Assembly (NCBI GenBank): GCA_942491975.1
Contig: CALOCY010000004.1
Coordinates: forward strand, 248,001 to 312,000
Direction of reading: 5' to 3'
DNA: 64,000 nt
Origin: CALOCY01 sp942491975
GTDB lineage: Bacteria; Bacteroidota; Bacteroidia; Bacteroidales; Prolixibacteraceae
Positions 1 through 9,153 of the stretch are shown here, in pieces. The notes under the pieces were generated by a model. It saw nothing but the letters and a program-made list of their open reading frames with translations. It did no database searches and was not told the DNA's origin. The position numbers and the translations under genes are program-made. Positions within the stretch are counted from its first letter, which is position 1, and each line of letters opens with the position of its first letter.

Positions 1-294
1 GTGCAGACGGTGTTTTACCTTTCCGGAAAATGTCGGGCAGTTTTCGTTTGCCCCTCCACATACGGTAATCACATAATCCCACTCGCGATCAAGGTATTGT
101 TCTGTTGAATCGGAGGTGTGATGGCTGATATCAATACCCACCTCTTTCATTATCTGAACAGCTTTTTCGTTTAACCTGCCCGATGCTTCAGTTCCCGCAG
201 AGCAGACGGTAAGCCTGTTGTCGAAAGCTGCTAAAAAACCGTGTGCCATCTGGCTGCGACAACTGTTCCCGGTACAAAGGATTAAAATTCTCAT
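1..294 (-). CDS. arsC: Arsenate reductase (ArsC, LMW phosphatase fold), 5' part only
   Basis: The first 98 codons of a thioredoxin-coupled arsenate reductase; the 3' end lies beyond the left window edge. The enzyme reduces arsenate to arsenite in the cytoplasm. Seen: the N-terminal phosphate-binding loop CTGNSCR at residues 7-13 (CX5R, as in low-molecular-weight tyrosine phosphatases) and a second pair of cysteines, C79 and C86, in VCGGANENC. These match the redox cysteine pair that separates ArsC from plain phosphatases. ATG start at 294. It is the last gene of a run of minus-strand genes, but the surface-protein genes upstream suggest no shared role. No arsR or arsenite transporter gene is visible in the window. 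Confidence 0.9.
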   Translation of the reverse strand, partial: MRILILCTGNSCRSQMAHGFLAAFDNRLTVCSAGTEASGRLNEKAVQIMKEVGIDISHHTSDSTEQYLDREWDYVITVCGGANENCPTFSGKVKHRLH

Positions 295-337
295 AGTTAT
301 GTGTAATTTAAACAACCAACAGCTGTTGTATTGATTT

Positions 338-883
338 TTATTGGGTAATGGTGTAAAGGATATTGAGTGATGAGAACGATGATTGCAATGCAGCATAATT
401 GGAGATACTCATGGTGTAGGTTAGCTGGTGCCCTACATTTATTCCTGTCCCGGTATCACAGGTGCCAATATTGTCGATTAATATTTGAGGTGAGTTGCTA
501 AGTGTTATCCACCCGGTTGGTGTGCCGGGGCTTCCCCCTCCTGTACCCGTGTATGATCCTGCCTGTACTTTTAATTCCATCCCGTTCGGAATAGTTCCTG
601 AAGAGATCTCAACAGAGATGGAGTAGGTGGGTTCAGGTGGTGTCAGGGTAATGTCATAATTCAGCCATTTAGAGTTATTTGAAACCGCCTGAATTGGCAT
701 GCCTGCGTTGCCCGGCTCAATAAAATCTAAAGCAACAGTATTGATGTTTGCTATTGAGATGCTGTTTTGCTTTACCCCGAAGAGGGGTAAAACGGTAGGA
801 TGTTGTGCATGCACATTTAATTGGCAAAATAGCATTCCCAGGCAAAAGATAAGTACGGTTGTATGTTCCCTTTTTTGTTTCAT
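338..883 (-). CDS. Small secreted protein, possible surface-fibre subunit (copy A)
   Basis: A 181-aa protein of unrecognised family. Residues 1-26 form a signal peptide (charged start, hydrophobic core, cleavage near VHAQ). The rest is beta-rich and glycine/threonine-rich, with no TM segment. Its last 30 residues (GHQLTYTM ... LNILYTITQ) match the C-terminal strand of the proteins at 8233-8790 and 7944-8144, so the three belong to one family. It follows the 1026-aa outer-membrane protein by 42 bp on the same strand and is probably co-transcribed with it. The family plus a chaperone-like and a barrel protein recall a chaperone/usher-like surface system; that is an inference from order and shape, not from recognised domains. 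Confidence 0.7.
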   Translation of the reverse strand: MKQKREHTTVLIFCLGMLFCQLNVHAQHPTVLPLFGVKQNSISIANINTVALDFIEPGNAGMPIQAVSNNSKWLNYDITLTPPEPTYSISVEISSGTIPNGMELKVQAGSYTGTGGGSPGTPTGWITLSNSPQILIDNIGTCDTGTGINVGHQLTYTMSISNYAALQSSFSSLNILYTITQ

Positions 884-925
884 TACAGCTTTGTTTTAGT
901 ATAAACAGTCTCACTAAACCCCTTA

Positions 926-3900
926 TTATTTGTAACGTTTGCCGTCTTTGAAAGTTACGACAAAGGCTCCCGGAATTTCATTCCCGGCACGTATCTGGTC
1001 ACGTAATTTTCGCGCTTCGTTGTATGTTGCAAATGATCCCACCGTATAGATGTGGAAATTGTTGTAATAACTTCTTTCAATGGGGTGTTTGATGTTGTAT
1101 TTTTTTGCCATCCAACGGATTGGAACCCTTTTTTTCAGGTTGGCACAAATTTGCACACGGTATTCAATTTCCCCTTTGGAAATAAGGGATACTCCTGCTT
1201 CCTTTGCCTCATCAGAAGTGCTTTGGGGATTATTGGACACGATGGGTTGATTCGTTTTTGATACTGTCCGGTCAATGGTTGAATCTTTTTTAATATTGAA
1301 TGACTTGTTAAATGATTTCTGGAACTTGATTTTGCGTCTTTTTTCTTTAATCCTAACCTCAATGTGCTCAGTCAGATCAGAGGTTAGGTTAATGGTAAAT
1401 TGGTTTGTAGCCAGTTCATATTCACGGGGCAAACGGTCATAAACTTTCACTGTCCATTGTCCGGGTCTTAAACTTTCAAATGTAAATTCCCCATTTTCAT
1501 CGGTAAATTCCCTGAATACTTCATTTTCGCTTTTTGCTTCAATAATCAGTTTTCCCAGCTTCTCTTTAACTTCAGCAAACTCCTTATCGTTGGTAACAGC
1601 CTGTTTTTCAATGACCAATTCGCCGGTAATTCGTGAAGAACGGGTCAGGGCAATGTCAAAATTTGTCTCTCCTTCGGGAACTATTTCCAGCCGGTACGGT
1701 CCCGGGTTTTCAGGAATGGCATCTATTCCGGCATTTGAATAATCTACAATCAGGTAGTAAGATCCTGCAGCAAGTACCGGAAAACTGTAATCGCCATCTT
1801 CATTTGTTATTGTTTGATTGCCACCAAGTGAAAGGACAATTCCTTCTACATTTTTAACCCCTTTGTTAATCAACCTGCCGGAGAGTTTGCCAATGTTCTC
1901 TTTTTTTGCCACCGGAATATTTATGGTGCGTGTGTAGCGGGCAATAAATGCTAACTCATTCACATCCAAAGAATTTCTGACCAGGTTGTGGCGGGCAGAA
2001 AATTCAAAACTGTTTTTATTGTTTGGGGCATAATCGAACCGCATGTCAAAAATACTCCGGTCCCGATATGCCTCTTCTACATCATAATTGCTTTGGTAGT
2101 TTACAGTTATGTTGGCTTTTTTCCCCAGCCGGGCATTGAATGAACCGCCATAAAACCAGTTTTCTAAGTCACTGATGGAATACCTCTCACTTTGCAGGTA
2201 ATTAACAAAACTGTTAAACCCGATGTTGGGGGCTATCATATAGTTTAAGGTTAGCCGCCCGCGATACATGTCACTCAATTCTGCCTCTTCGGGATTGAGA
2301 AAACTCTCCGTTCTTCCGTATTCGCCCAATACATCAATACCCAACCGGCGCAGCTTGCTGTTTAGCATTATCCGTAATGAATTTTCATCGTAATGAAATT
2401 TCATCGGGGTCATTCGGTCTTTTTGTTTGCGAATATTATAACTGGCAGATAATCTTGTGTTTTTCAGGATCCGGTAGTTAAACGAGGCCACAAAGTTTTC
2501 ACTGTACGGCGCACTGCTGGAATAGATGGTGTCCAATGCTGTATTTTGATGCCTGTAGCTATAGTTAACGCCTAGGTTGATACGTCTGAAAAGATTGATA
2601 TTCCCGTTTGCCAGCATGTAACGTGTGTCGGTGAAATAACCGGGATAATCTTTTTCCGCCATTGTATAATTGTACAGTAGTTGTATAGGCTTGAATGTAA
2701 CTCTCAATTCTGCTTTTAGTGCCTGCTTGTATTCATCTTCTACTGAACCTAAAGCATATTCCCATTCCCATTTTGTCCACGAAAACGGGCTTACCCGGCC
2801 ATTAAAGGTGTATAAATGGTTGGTTACGGTATCTTCATTTTGTTTATTCAGATAACCGGCATTTAGCTCAATCTTTTTTTCGGAAATAAACCCGGCATAA
2901 ACACCATATTCCTGCTTGATTTTAGAATAGAAACGCGGATAGTTAATAAAAGAGCCGATGGATATTTGATTAAATCTTTGTTTGATCGATGCCCCACGTC
3001 CGTATCGCGAGTATTCGGTCAGGTAAGAGAGTTGATAGGTGTTATCACCAAGTGTAATTTCAGATCGCGGAGAGCTGTACTTCAGAAAATACTCGTCATT
3101 AATTCCGTAAAGGGGTTTTCCCCTGCGGTCGGGTCCGCGAAACCTGAAACTTAACTTCCGGGTACCCTTGTTGTCCAGAAATCCCTGGCCTGTAACCTCT
3201 CCTATAAAGGCATAAATGCGTTCACCACGCGAATTGTCGGTCATAAATAGCGATGAAATGTTAACCGGGAATTGGATGTAAGGGTCAAATTTCACCTCTT
3301 TTGAAGGTATAACATTATAAAAATGGTGGACAATAGTCTTTACGTCCGCGGTATCAGCCAATATTGCAGTAAGGGAAACATTTTTTTTGGTATGTTTAAT
3401 GATGTTTTTTTCGGCCGTTAGTGTTTTGGTAATGAAAACCGGGGAGTTGGGCATTAATGCGTAGCTGCTCTCTTCAGTCTCTCCTGCTCCTTTCAATATT
3501 GTGTGAACATTGGTTCTGATATTTGATAAATTTTGAAGCATAAACTGCACGGAAAAAGTGTCGCCGGAAAAAACGTATTCAGGAGCGTCAATGACACTAA
3601 CATCCAGTTCGTAACGGGGATTGATTTGTATTGGAACGGTTATTTCCCCAACCCTTCTGTTTTGCTGTTTGTTGTATGCTTCTATTGTAATGGTATAGTC
3701 ACCGGCATTACTGGTATTGGAGATGCTAAAGCTTAATATTTTAAGTTTTCTTTCTGATGGCCGGAGTTTTATACCCTTCAGGTTGGAAAAACATTTCCAA
3801 CCCGTTGGCGTATTTATTGATAAAGAGATCTCTTTGTTCTCTGTAGAATTATTAATGAGCCTGATTACAATATTGGAAGTAGCCCCGGGGAGCCACTCTG

Positions 3901-4006
3901 TTTTTGCACGATTAACCAGCTGCATTCCAATAGTGCCATTTTGTGCAGAAACGGCCATTGAAAATGTCAGGACGAATAAAAATATTGTAATTCTTCCTTT
4001 CCACAT
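926..4006 (-). CDS. Large outer-membrane beta-barrel protein with SPOR-like C-terminus
   Basis: A 1026-aa protein. A signal peptide (residues 1-21, ending VSAQ) is followed by two Ig/NEW3-like beta domains (about 25-230), about 450 residues of alternating aromatic/polar strands typical of an outer-membrane barrel (about 250-690), two carboxypeptidase-regulatory-like Ig modules (GRLINKGVKNVEGIVLSL and GELVIEKQ, about 700-890), a lysine-rich linker, and a SPOR-like end (EYRVQICANLKKRVP ... YTVGSFATYNEARKLRDQI, about 950-1026). It lies 32 bp downstream of the chaperone-like gene. The order Ig domains, barrel, Ig domains is reminiscent of fimbrial ushers, but I do not see an usher signature. A SPOR end normally binds denuded peptidoglycan glycan, which could anchor the barrel to the wall. 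Confidence 0.75.
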   Translation of the reverse strand: MWKGRITIFLFVLTFSMAVSAQNGTIGMQLVNRAKTEWLPGATSNIVIRLINNSTENKEISLSINTPTGWKCFSNLKGIKLRPSERKLKILSFSISNTSNAGDYTITIEAYNKQQNRRVGEITVPIQINPRYELDVSVIDAPEYVFSGDTFSVQFMLQNLSNIRTNVHTILKGAGETEESSYALMPNSPVFITKTLTAEKNIIKHTKKNVSLTAILADTADVKTIVHHFYNVIPSKEVKFDPYIQFPVNISSLFMTDNSRGERIYAFIGEVTGQGFLDNKGTRKLSFRFRGPDRRGKPLYGINDEYFLKYSSPRSEITLGDNTYQLSYLTEYSRYGRGASIKQRFNQISIGSFINYPRFYSKIKQEYGVYAGFISEKKIELNAGYLNKQNEDTVTNHLYTFNGRVSPFSWTKWEWEYALGSVEDEYKQALKAELRVTFKPIQLLYNYTMAEKDYPGYFTDTRYMLANGNINLFRRINLGVNYSYRHQNTALDTIYSSSAPYSENFVASFNYRILKNTRLSASYNIRKQKDRMTPMKFHYDENSLRIMLNSKLRRLGIDVLGEYGRTESFLNPEEAELSDMYRGRLTLNYMIAPNIGFNSFVNYLQSERYSISDLENWFYGGSFNARLGKKANITVNYQSNYDVEEAYRDRSIFDMRFDYAPNNKNSFEFSARHNLVRNSLDVNELAFIARYTRTINIPVAKKENIGKLSGRLINKGVKNVEGIVLSLGGNQTITNEDGDYSFPVLAAGSYYLIVDYSNAGIDAIPENPGPYRLEIVPEGETNFDIALTRSSRITGELVIEKQAVTNDKEFAEVKEKLGKLIIEAKSENEVFREFTDENGEFTFESLRPGQWTVKVYDRLPREYELATNQFTINLTSDLTEHIEVRIKEKRRKIKFQKSFNKSFNIKKDSTIDRTVSKTNQPIVSNNPQSTSDEAKEAGVSLISKGEIEYRVQICANLKKRVPIRWMAKKYNIKHPIERSYYNNFHIYTVGSFATYNEARKLRDQIRAGNEIPGAFVVTFKDGKRYK

Positions 4007-4038
4007 TCATTGTATGTGTTATAAGATCAGATAAATGT

Positions 4039-4833
4039 TTATAGTTCTAATGTATATTCCAACCCGAAGACATCATCTCCCGAACCGTCGGCTACAATAA
4101 GTGCCTGGTATATTTTTTCCGTTTTAACACCTTTTAACGGGAAGCGGAAACGTGACGATGTTGTCGGATACAATCCTTTTTTTGTTGACTTTATTACGTT
4201 GAGTGATTCTCCTGTTGCAGGGTCAAACAGTTCCAGTGAAATATCGGGAGAGATAAAGCGTTCGCCTGTATTTACAAGTACCACATCCAAAAATTGTGCT
4301 TTATCTTCAGTCACCAGTTGAGGCTCCATAAATTCCAGTTCCCCCACACCACTTTGGCCAATATTAGTTACAATTTGTACCCCATACCGGATATTTGTAT
4401 TGATGCTTAATTGTCCTTTAGTATTCGGATCAATCTGACTGACGCCTTCAACCATCAACATACTCCAGTATGTCCCGCGAATGGTGTCACTCTTGGGAAC
4501 TGTAACTTCAAACTGGATCTCCTGGGTCTCATTGGGTTTTAAGATAATTGTTTTAGGGCCGTACTCCATCCATTGGCTGTTTGACCGGTTGTGGCTTACT
4601 GGTTCATCATAAAACGAAGCCCCTTCATGATTGAAGAGGTAATCACGTTGGTAAATCCTGATTTCCTGATTCGTTTCGCCGGGGTTGTGTACTTTAATTT
4701 CTCCCGAATAGGTTTCGCCATGTTGTGCAATATGCTTACGAACCAAGCTTCCCATAACTTCAAATGATGCATTGGAACAAAGTGGTGAAATGCCAAAAAT
4801 TATCAGTGCTAGTAAAAAGGTTTTTATATTCAT
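4039..4833 (-). CDS. Periplasmic Ig-fold protein resembling fimbrial chaperone / DUF916
   Basis: 264 aa with an N-terminal signal peptide (ends about residue 22). The first domain has the Ig-like pattern of PapD-type chaperones and of the DUF916/WxL peptidoglycan-binding family: GEIKVHNPGETNQEIRIY, LKPNETQEIQFEVTVP and RGTYWSMLMVEG, then a second Ig-like domain up to the C-terminus. It sits directly upstream of the 1026-aa barrel gene on the same strand, which fits a chaperone delivering subunits to an outer-membrane protein. The homology is judged from sequence pattern only and could equally mean a surface Ig protein. ATG start at 4833; no clear TAnnTTTG box in the 100 bp upstream. Confidence 0.65.
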   Translation of the reverse strand: MNIKTFLLALIIFGISPLCSNASFEVMGSLVRKHIAQHGETYSGEIKVHNPGETNQEIRIYQRDYLFNHEGASFYDEPVSHNRSNSQWMEYGPKTIILKPNETQEIQFEVTVPKSDTIRGTYWSMLMVEGVSQIDPNTKGQLSINTNIRYGVQIVTNIGQSGVGELEFMEPQLVTEDKAQFLDVVLVNTGERFISPDISLELFDPATGESLNVIKSTKKGLYPTTSSRFRFPLKGVKTEKIYQALIVADGSGDDVFGLEYTLEL

Positions 4834-4934
4834 TTTTTATCGTTTTTAATTGTCCAAACAGATAATATACTTCGTTGTTCAAGTTAGCAAATGTGTGACT
4901 ATAAACCAATATCTGAGAGGCAATTCCGGTATGC

Positions 4935-6614
4935 TTACCAATAGAATTTTTGGTTTATTACGTTTTTATCGTTTTGTATCTGCAAGATATAAATACCACT
5001 CTTTACATTTTTAAACGGTAATGTATTCGTGTTTGATTGTTCCGGTTTCATACTGGTGATTAACCTTCCGCGAATATCGTAAACCCGTACGACTGATTGT
5101 TGCTGAAGAGGGCCAAAAATCTGAATTTGCCCGAATTCCGGTTTCGAAATGACCTGATAGGGATTTTGCTGTGCTATAGCTTTTCTGCTTGTTGTCAGGT
5201 AGCTGGTATGCAGATAGAAGCGTCCGATGCTATTGTTTTTACTGTTGAGTGTAATGGTATAAGAACACTCATCTTCATGTAATGGTGTAAGAATGCTCTC
5301 GTCCCGGTCTTCCAGTATGATCAGACAGTTATCAGGCAGGTTATTGCTTTCTGCACTGAATATAATTTCTGCCCCGGAAGGGGCATCCAGGCCAACAGGG
5401 ATAACTAACTCATCATAATTTTCAGGTAAACATTGCAGGCCAAAATCTATCCCGTTCTCTTCTATCAGGTGGCTGTACAGGGCAAAGTCCGGGTTACTTT
5501 TAAACATTCCCGCATCGTAAGTTACATCCAATCCCGTGCTCATATCTTCGTTGAAAGCAATCATTGTACTGCTTGCGTTATCGCCACTCTCTGCAATCAG
5601 GTTAATCGTTGGCCACGGAGTTGTAGCAGCTTTAAATGCAATGCCGGGTTGAATTGCACACATAGCCCTGTTGAGGTTAACACTGCTGCCACCGGATTTG
5701 CTCTTTACAAAAAATCCCTGTCCGGATTGTATGTAATCCCGGACCAGTGACCCTGAGCCTGCATTGTTGATGATTTTATAGTCGTTTCTGGTGCCATCAT
5801 AAGAATCCTGCTCATCCCATATATAAAGGGCAGCGTAACTGGGATCAAGATCATTGGTGTTGACACTCAGAAAATTTTCTGTTGAAACGGCATCGGATGT
5901 AACCCCGATAGCACAGGGGAAAGGATTGCCGATCAGGTTCCAGCCTTCTCCGGCCTGTGTAATGGCAGAGGTAATATTTGCAATAGGGATGGTTCCCGTA
6001 AAAGTGACAATACCATCGGTTTCCCGGTTTATTGCATACCCTTTACCTGCTTCAGTATTTCCGGCTGTAGCAGCTGTAAAATAGGCATTCCATCCATTGC
6101 TGTTTTCATTGTAATCCATCATGGCATAATCCGCCCCGTCTGTTCTGATTGCATTGGCACTGGTTGTCAACAGATTATTTATGCTTTGCCCGCCAAGCGA
6201 TGCAGCTGTCAGATGCCATCTTTGCCCTGTCATGTAGCGTTGTGCCGTAACTGTTGTAGCTCCTGCCCCGGTTACTGTGCCATTTGTTATAATGCCCGCT
6301 GTTCCTGAGGCATTGCTTTCGAGCACAAGACTTCCTGCTATATTAAGTGTATTGTCTACTGTAACGGCACTTTGTGGTTCGATAGTGAGGGTTGCTCCTG
6401 AAATAATAGCCAGGTGATCGAAAGTAGTTGTAGCAGGTGATTGGCTGATAAGGGTAAAATTACCGCTATTGACTACCCAGTAGCTGCCTGTTCCGCTTAC
6501 AATATCAGCTCCGTTGTTGTTGACAACCTGTGCAAAAGCACTGTACGAAAACAAGGCCGTTAAAATAAGAAGTTTTGTTTTCATCGTTGCTTTCATTTTG
6601 CTTTTTGCATTCAC
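4935..6614 (-). CDS. Secreted T9SS cargo protein
   Basis: A 559-aa exported protein. Signal peptide (LLILTALFSYSAFAQ) and a beta-helix-like N-terminal third rich in G, T, A, N (residues 35-130). The middle part (about 150-330) holds WNLIGNPFPCAIG and GQGFFVKSKSGG, a pattern common in Bacteroidota surface proteins. The C-terminal about 75 residues are a type-A T9SS sorting domain (VRVYDIRGRLITS ... SGIYILQIQNDKNVINQKFYW). It should cross the outer membrane by the type IX system and be attached or released. No catalytic motif was recognised. Translation may start at the third in-frame ATG (6584), which gives a more typical signal peptide; the 10 extra residues at 6614 are doubtful. Confidence 0.8.
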   Translation of the reverse strand: MNAKSKMKATMKTKLLILTALFSYSAFAQVVNNNGADIVSGTGSYWVVNSGNFTLISQSPATTTFDHLAIISGATLTIEPQSAVTVDNTLNIAGSLVLESNASGTAGIITNGTVTGAGATTVTAQRYMTGQRWHLTAASLGGQSINNLLTTSANAIRTDGADYAMMDYNENSNGWNAYFTAATAGNTEAGKGYAINRETDGIVTFTGTIPIANITSAITQAGEGWNLIGNPFPCAIGVTSDAVSTENFLSVNTNDLDPSYAALYIWDEQDSYDGTRNDYKIINNAGSGSLVRDYIQSGQGFFVKSKSGGSSVNLNRAMCAIQPGIAFKAATTPWPTINLIAESGDNASSTMIAFNEDMSTGLDVTYDAGMFKSNPDFALYSHLIEENGIDFGLQCLPENYDELVIPVGLDAPSGAEIIFSAESNNLPDNCLIILEDRDESILTPLHEDECSYTITLNSKNNSIGRFYLHTSYLTTSRKAIAQQNPYQVISKPEFGQIQIFGPLQQQSVVRVYDIRGRLITSMKPEQSNTNTLPFKNVKSGIYILQIQNDKNVINQKFYW

Positions 6615-6645
6615 TGCCTGCTCTGTTTTTTTAATACACCTCTTG

Positions 6646-7827
6646 TTAGTGTTTCTCCTGTAAAAGCTTTTTCAACTCTTCAATCTGTTGTTGTTGCTCT
6701 TTAATAGCTTCTATTAACAAGGGAACCAGGCTCGTATAGCTTACCCCGAGGTAACCCTTCTCTTTGTCAACAATATTTACTGCTTCGGGCAATACTTTTT
6801 GCACCTCTTGTGCTATAACACCGGCTTTCATTTTATCAGGATTGTCTTTCATGTTAAAGCACACGCCATTAATGCCCTTCACTTTGTCAATAGCATTGGT
6901 TAATGGAGTAATGTTCTCTTTCAACCGCTTATCAGAAACTTCGGTTATTGTTCCGGTGTATTCAATGTCGCCAATTACATCCAACGCAACGGAAGGAGAA
7001 GAATTATTAATGCCAATATTGCCATCACTACCCTGAACAAAGAGTGCATGTTCACTAATGTCACTTTCAACCCTGAAATCAATATCTTGTGACACTTGGT
7101 TAACAACTGCTTCTGAAGGGGTTAATTCAAAAAGAGTTCTCAATACACCCTCTTTCGTAATTTGAAGCAGAAGAGAACCATTTTTTGAAACACTATAATC
7201 TGATTGTGCATATCCTCTAATCTGTGCTCCCGGAAAAAATTGTGTGCCATCGGAACCGCCAAAGCTGATAACTCCTAATTGATCATCAGCAATCACTTGT
7301 GTGTGAGATCCGATTGCAGGATTTTTTGATGTGTTTAATTCAATTACCGGCCCTGTGTTGCTTGCATTTGCATAAGAATCAAAAACTGCCTGGCTTCTTG
7401 CAGCACTGGCACTAAGAATATAGCCTGTAGGGGCACTGTTTTTTATTGCTAATCTAGAAGTAGGATTAGCTGTTCCAATCCCGACATTCCCGCTTACTGA
7501 TGAATAGATGTCATTTCCTGAAACTGTCCAGTCTGCATCTGCACCACCAATAATTTTCACCCATCCGGAACCATCATAATAGTAAAAAGCATTATTCCCG
7601 TCAGGGCCGTTTGTTGTGACATAGATCATTAGCCCTGTAGCGGGAGAGGCCGGTTTATTGTTAAAATCAATGCGCGGGATCAAAATTCCTTTGCTGGAAG
7701 ACTTCACGTCGAGCATTGCCGAGTTGTCGGGTGTACTACCATCATCATTGATGCCAACATTTTGGGCAAGGATGCCTGGTGCCATCAGCAACAATACAGC
7801 CATTATTAGCAGTGTCGTTTTTTTCAT
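6646..7827 (-). CDS. Exported protein with S74 intramolecular chaperone (endosialidase-type) domain
   Basis: 393 aa with a signal peptide (residues 1-21, ending ILAQ). The N-terminal part carries MLDVKSSSKGILIPRI and GNVGIGTANPTSRL, patterns typical of tail-fibre-like trimeric proteins in Bacteroidota. The C-terminal about 100 residues are an S74 peptidase/ICA domain: SDKRLKENITPL supplies the Ser-Lys dyad, followed by AGVIAQEVQKVLPEAV and LGVSYTSLVPLLIEAIKE and a terminal coiled coil (QQQQIEELKKLLQ). The domain normally helps a homotrimer fold and then cleaves itself off. It lies 31 bp upstream of the T9SS cargo gene in the minus-strand surface cluster. Confidence 0.85.
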   Translation of the reverse strand: MKKTTLLIMAVLLLMAPGILAQNVGINDDGSTPDNSAMLDVKSSSKGILIPRIDFNNKPASPATGLMIYVTTNGPDGNNAFYYYDGSGWVKIIGGADADWTVSGNDIYSSVSGNVGIGTANPTSRLAIKNSAPTGYILSASAARSQAVFDSYANASNTGPVIELNTSKNPAIGSHTQVIADDQLGVISFGGSDGTQFFPGAQIRGYAQSDYSVSKNGSLLLQITKEGVLRTLFELTPSEAVVNQVSQDIDFRVESDISEHALFVQGSDGNIGINNSSPSVALDVIGDIEYTGTITEVSDKRLKENITPLTNAIDKVKGINGVCFNMKDNPDKMKAGVIAQEVQKVLPEAVNIVDKEKGYLGVSYTSLVPLLIEAIKEQQQQIEELKKLLQEKH

Positions 7828-7943
7828 CTCTTTTCTATTTTAATTGGAATATAGCTACATGCATTTTTGTTATTTCAGCATGTTGATACCCGATTTTATA
7901 AAACTATATCTATTAAAGGTAATACTTTTTGCTTTTATAGTTC

Positions 7944-8144
7944 TTATTCGGCAGTGATTGTATAGATCACAGTAACACGTGAAGAAGCTATGGTCTTAAG
8001 TCCGGTGCGGTTATCTACAAAGAGTGTGAAAGTTAGTTGATGGCTAATTACTGTACTGTTGTCAACAGCTTCAGGTGTACCTGTTTGGGCCGATGCGGAT
8101 AAATTTAACTTCGGTGATTGAAAAACATCATGGTAGAGTGCCAA
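7944..8144 (-). pseudogene. Remnant of a third small subunit-family gene
   Basis: An open frame of 66 codons with no convincing start (it opens on TTG) and no signal peptide. Its C-terminal half, SHQLTFTLFVDN ... VTVIYTITAE, matches the C-terminal strand of the proteins at 338-883 (GHQLTYTM ... LNILYTITQ) and 8233-8790 (VTVTYTIVAE). I read it as the surviving 3' end of a duplicated subunit gene that lost its 5' half. It sits just downstream of the 8171-8203 terminator hairpin of the intact copy. Confidence 0.6.
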
Positions 8145-8170
8145 AATCCGAAAAAATAGAAGATAACAAC

Positions 8171-8203
8171 ATTGCCCTGCCGGTAGTTTACCGGCAGGGC
8201 AAT
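8171..8203 (-). terminator. Strong hairpin terminator after the 8233-8790 gene
   Basis: A perfect 15-bp inverted repeat (ATTGCCCTGCCGGTA / TACCGGCAGGGCAAT) with a 3-nt loop, about 30 bp after the stop codon of the minus-strand gene. The minus strand then runs into a T-rich stretch. It separates the intact small secreted gene from the rest of the cluster. Confidence 0.8.
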
Positions 8204-8232
8204 ATCATTTTTAACAAATACCTTAGTTTGTC

Positions 8233-8790
8233 CTATTCTGCTACAATGGTATAGGTGACTGTAACCGATCCGCTTGTAGCAAGAAGCGTTGTATATTGGT
8301 CAGTCGGAATACCCCAAAAATAATCAAGCCTGCGCCCTTTATCTGCACCAACTTCTGTATAACAACTTTCAATACCGGTAATGAGATCCGCTGCTGTTCC
8401 GGAAAGTGTTACCCAGTCTGCCGCTGTACCAAAGGTTCCGTCTCCTGTCCCTGCATAATTAAATGCTTTAACCTGAAGAAGGGTTGAAGTGGGTACACTC
8501 CCCACAGTAATTGCCGCTGTTATTTTATTGGTCTTTGCACTTCCAACAACTGATGTGTAGTTCAGTGAACTTGTGCCTTCGGCTGATACTGAGGTATTAG
8601 CCACAGATTCTCCTGCATTAGGAGCTACAAGAGTTAGAGTGGTAGCTGTTCCTGCAACGTCAAGAACAGCGATTTCAGGAAGTGCATAACCTACAACGTC
8701 AGTTCCTAAATTGTCTTGCGCCACCACGCTGGTGGTTGCCAGTCCCATTGTTAAAATAAAGACCCCGAGTAATAATAGTAGTTTTTTCAT
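8233..8790 (-). CDS. Small secreted protein, possible surface-fibre subunit (copy B)
   Basis: 185 aa: signal peptide (residues 1-24, ending SVVAQ), then a beta-rich, threonine/alanine-rich mature part of about 160 residues and a C-terminal strand GSVTVTYTIVAE shared with the copies at 338-883 and 7944-8144. No family recognised. Its own strong terminator and a 360-bp leader suggest it is made as a single abundant transcript, as expected for a major structural subunit. It is the first gene of the minus-strand surface cluster, directly downstream of the two-component system, which might regulate it. Confidence 0.75.
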   Translation of the reverse strand: MKKLLLLLGVFILTMGLATTSVVAQDNLGTDVVGYALPEIAVLDVAGTATTLTLVAPNAGESVANTSVSAEGTSSLNYTSVVGSAKTNKITAAITVGSVPTSTLLQVKAFNYAGTGDGTFGTAADWVTLSGTAADLITGIESCYTEVGADKGRRLDYFWGIPTDQYTTLLATSGSVTVTYTIVAE

Positions 8791-9153
8791 AATTGCTGTT
8801 TTTAAATGGATTAAAATGTTTTTGAGTTTTTTCCTGGTATAAAATTAGTGCATGTAAAAGTGGTAAAACAATAGGCCAGGTGCTGAAAGTCGTTTCATGA
8901 ATACAGATTCTGAAGGTTACAATTACTTATTTATCTTCAGGAAAACTGATTTAATACTTCATAATTACTGATATTAGAGCAGGCAAAAGACTGGTGTTTT
9001 TTGCCCGGTTTACATAGGGATAAAAGTGTAAAGTGTAGATATTTAAATGTTTGTATAGATTTATTTATCGATTAGACCTTTGTAACGTGTAATGACAGGA
9101 AAAATACCATCCTGGCAAATAACCGGATGCAGGTTGAAAAGGAGTATTGCCTG
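8791..9153. other. Intergenic region between subunit gene and response regulator
   Basis: 363 bp with no credible ORF. It must hold the promoter of the 8790 gene; a TAATTTTA sequence about 70 bp upstream of the start is only a weak match to TAnnTTTG. A short hairpin GGCAAAA...TTTTGCC (8982-9005) may end the response-regulator transcript. Nothing else recognised. Confidence 0.5.
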
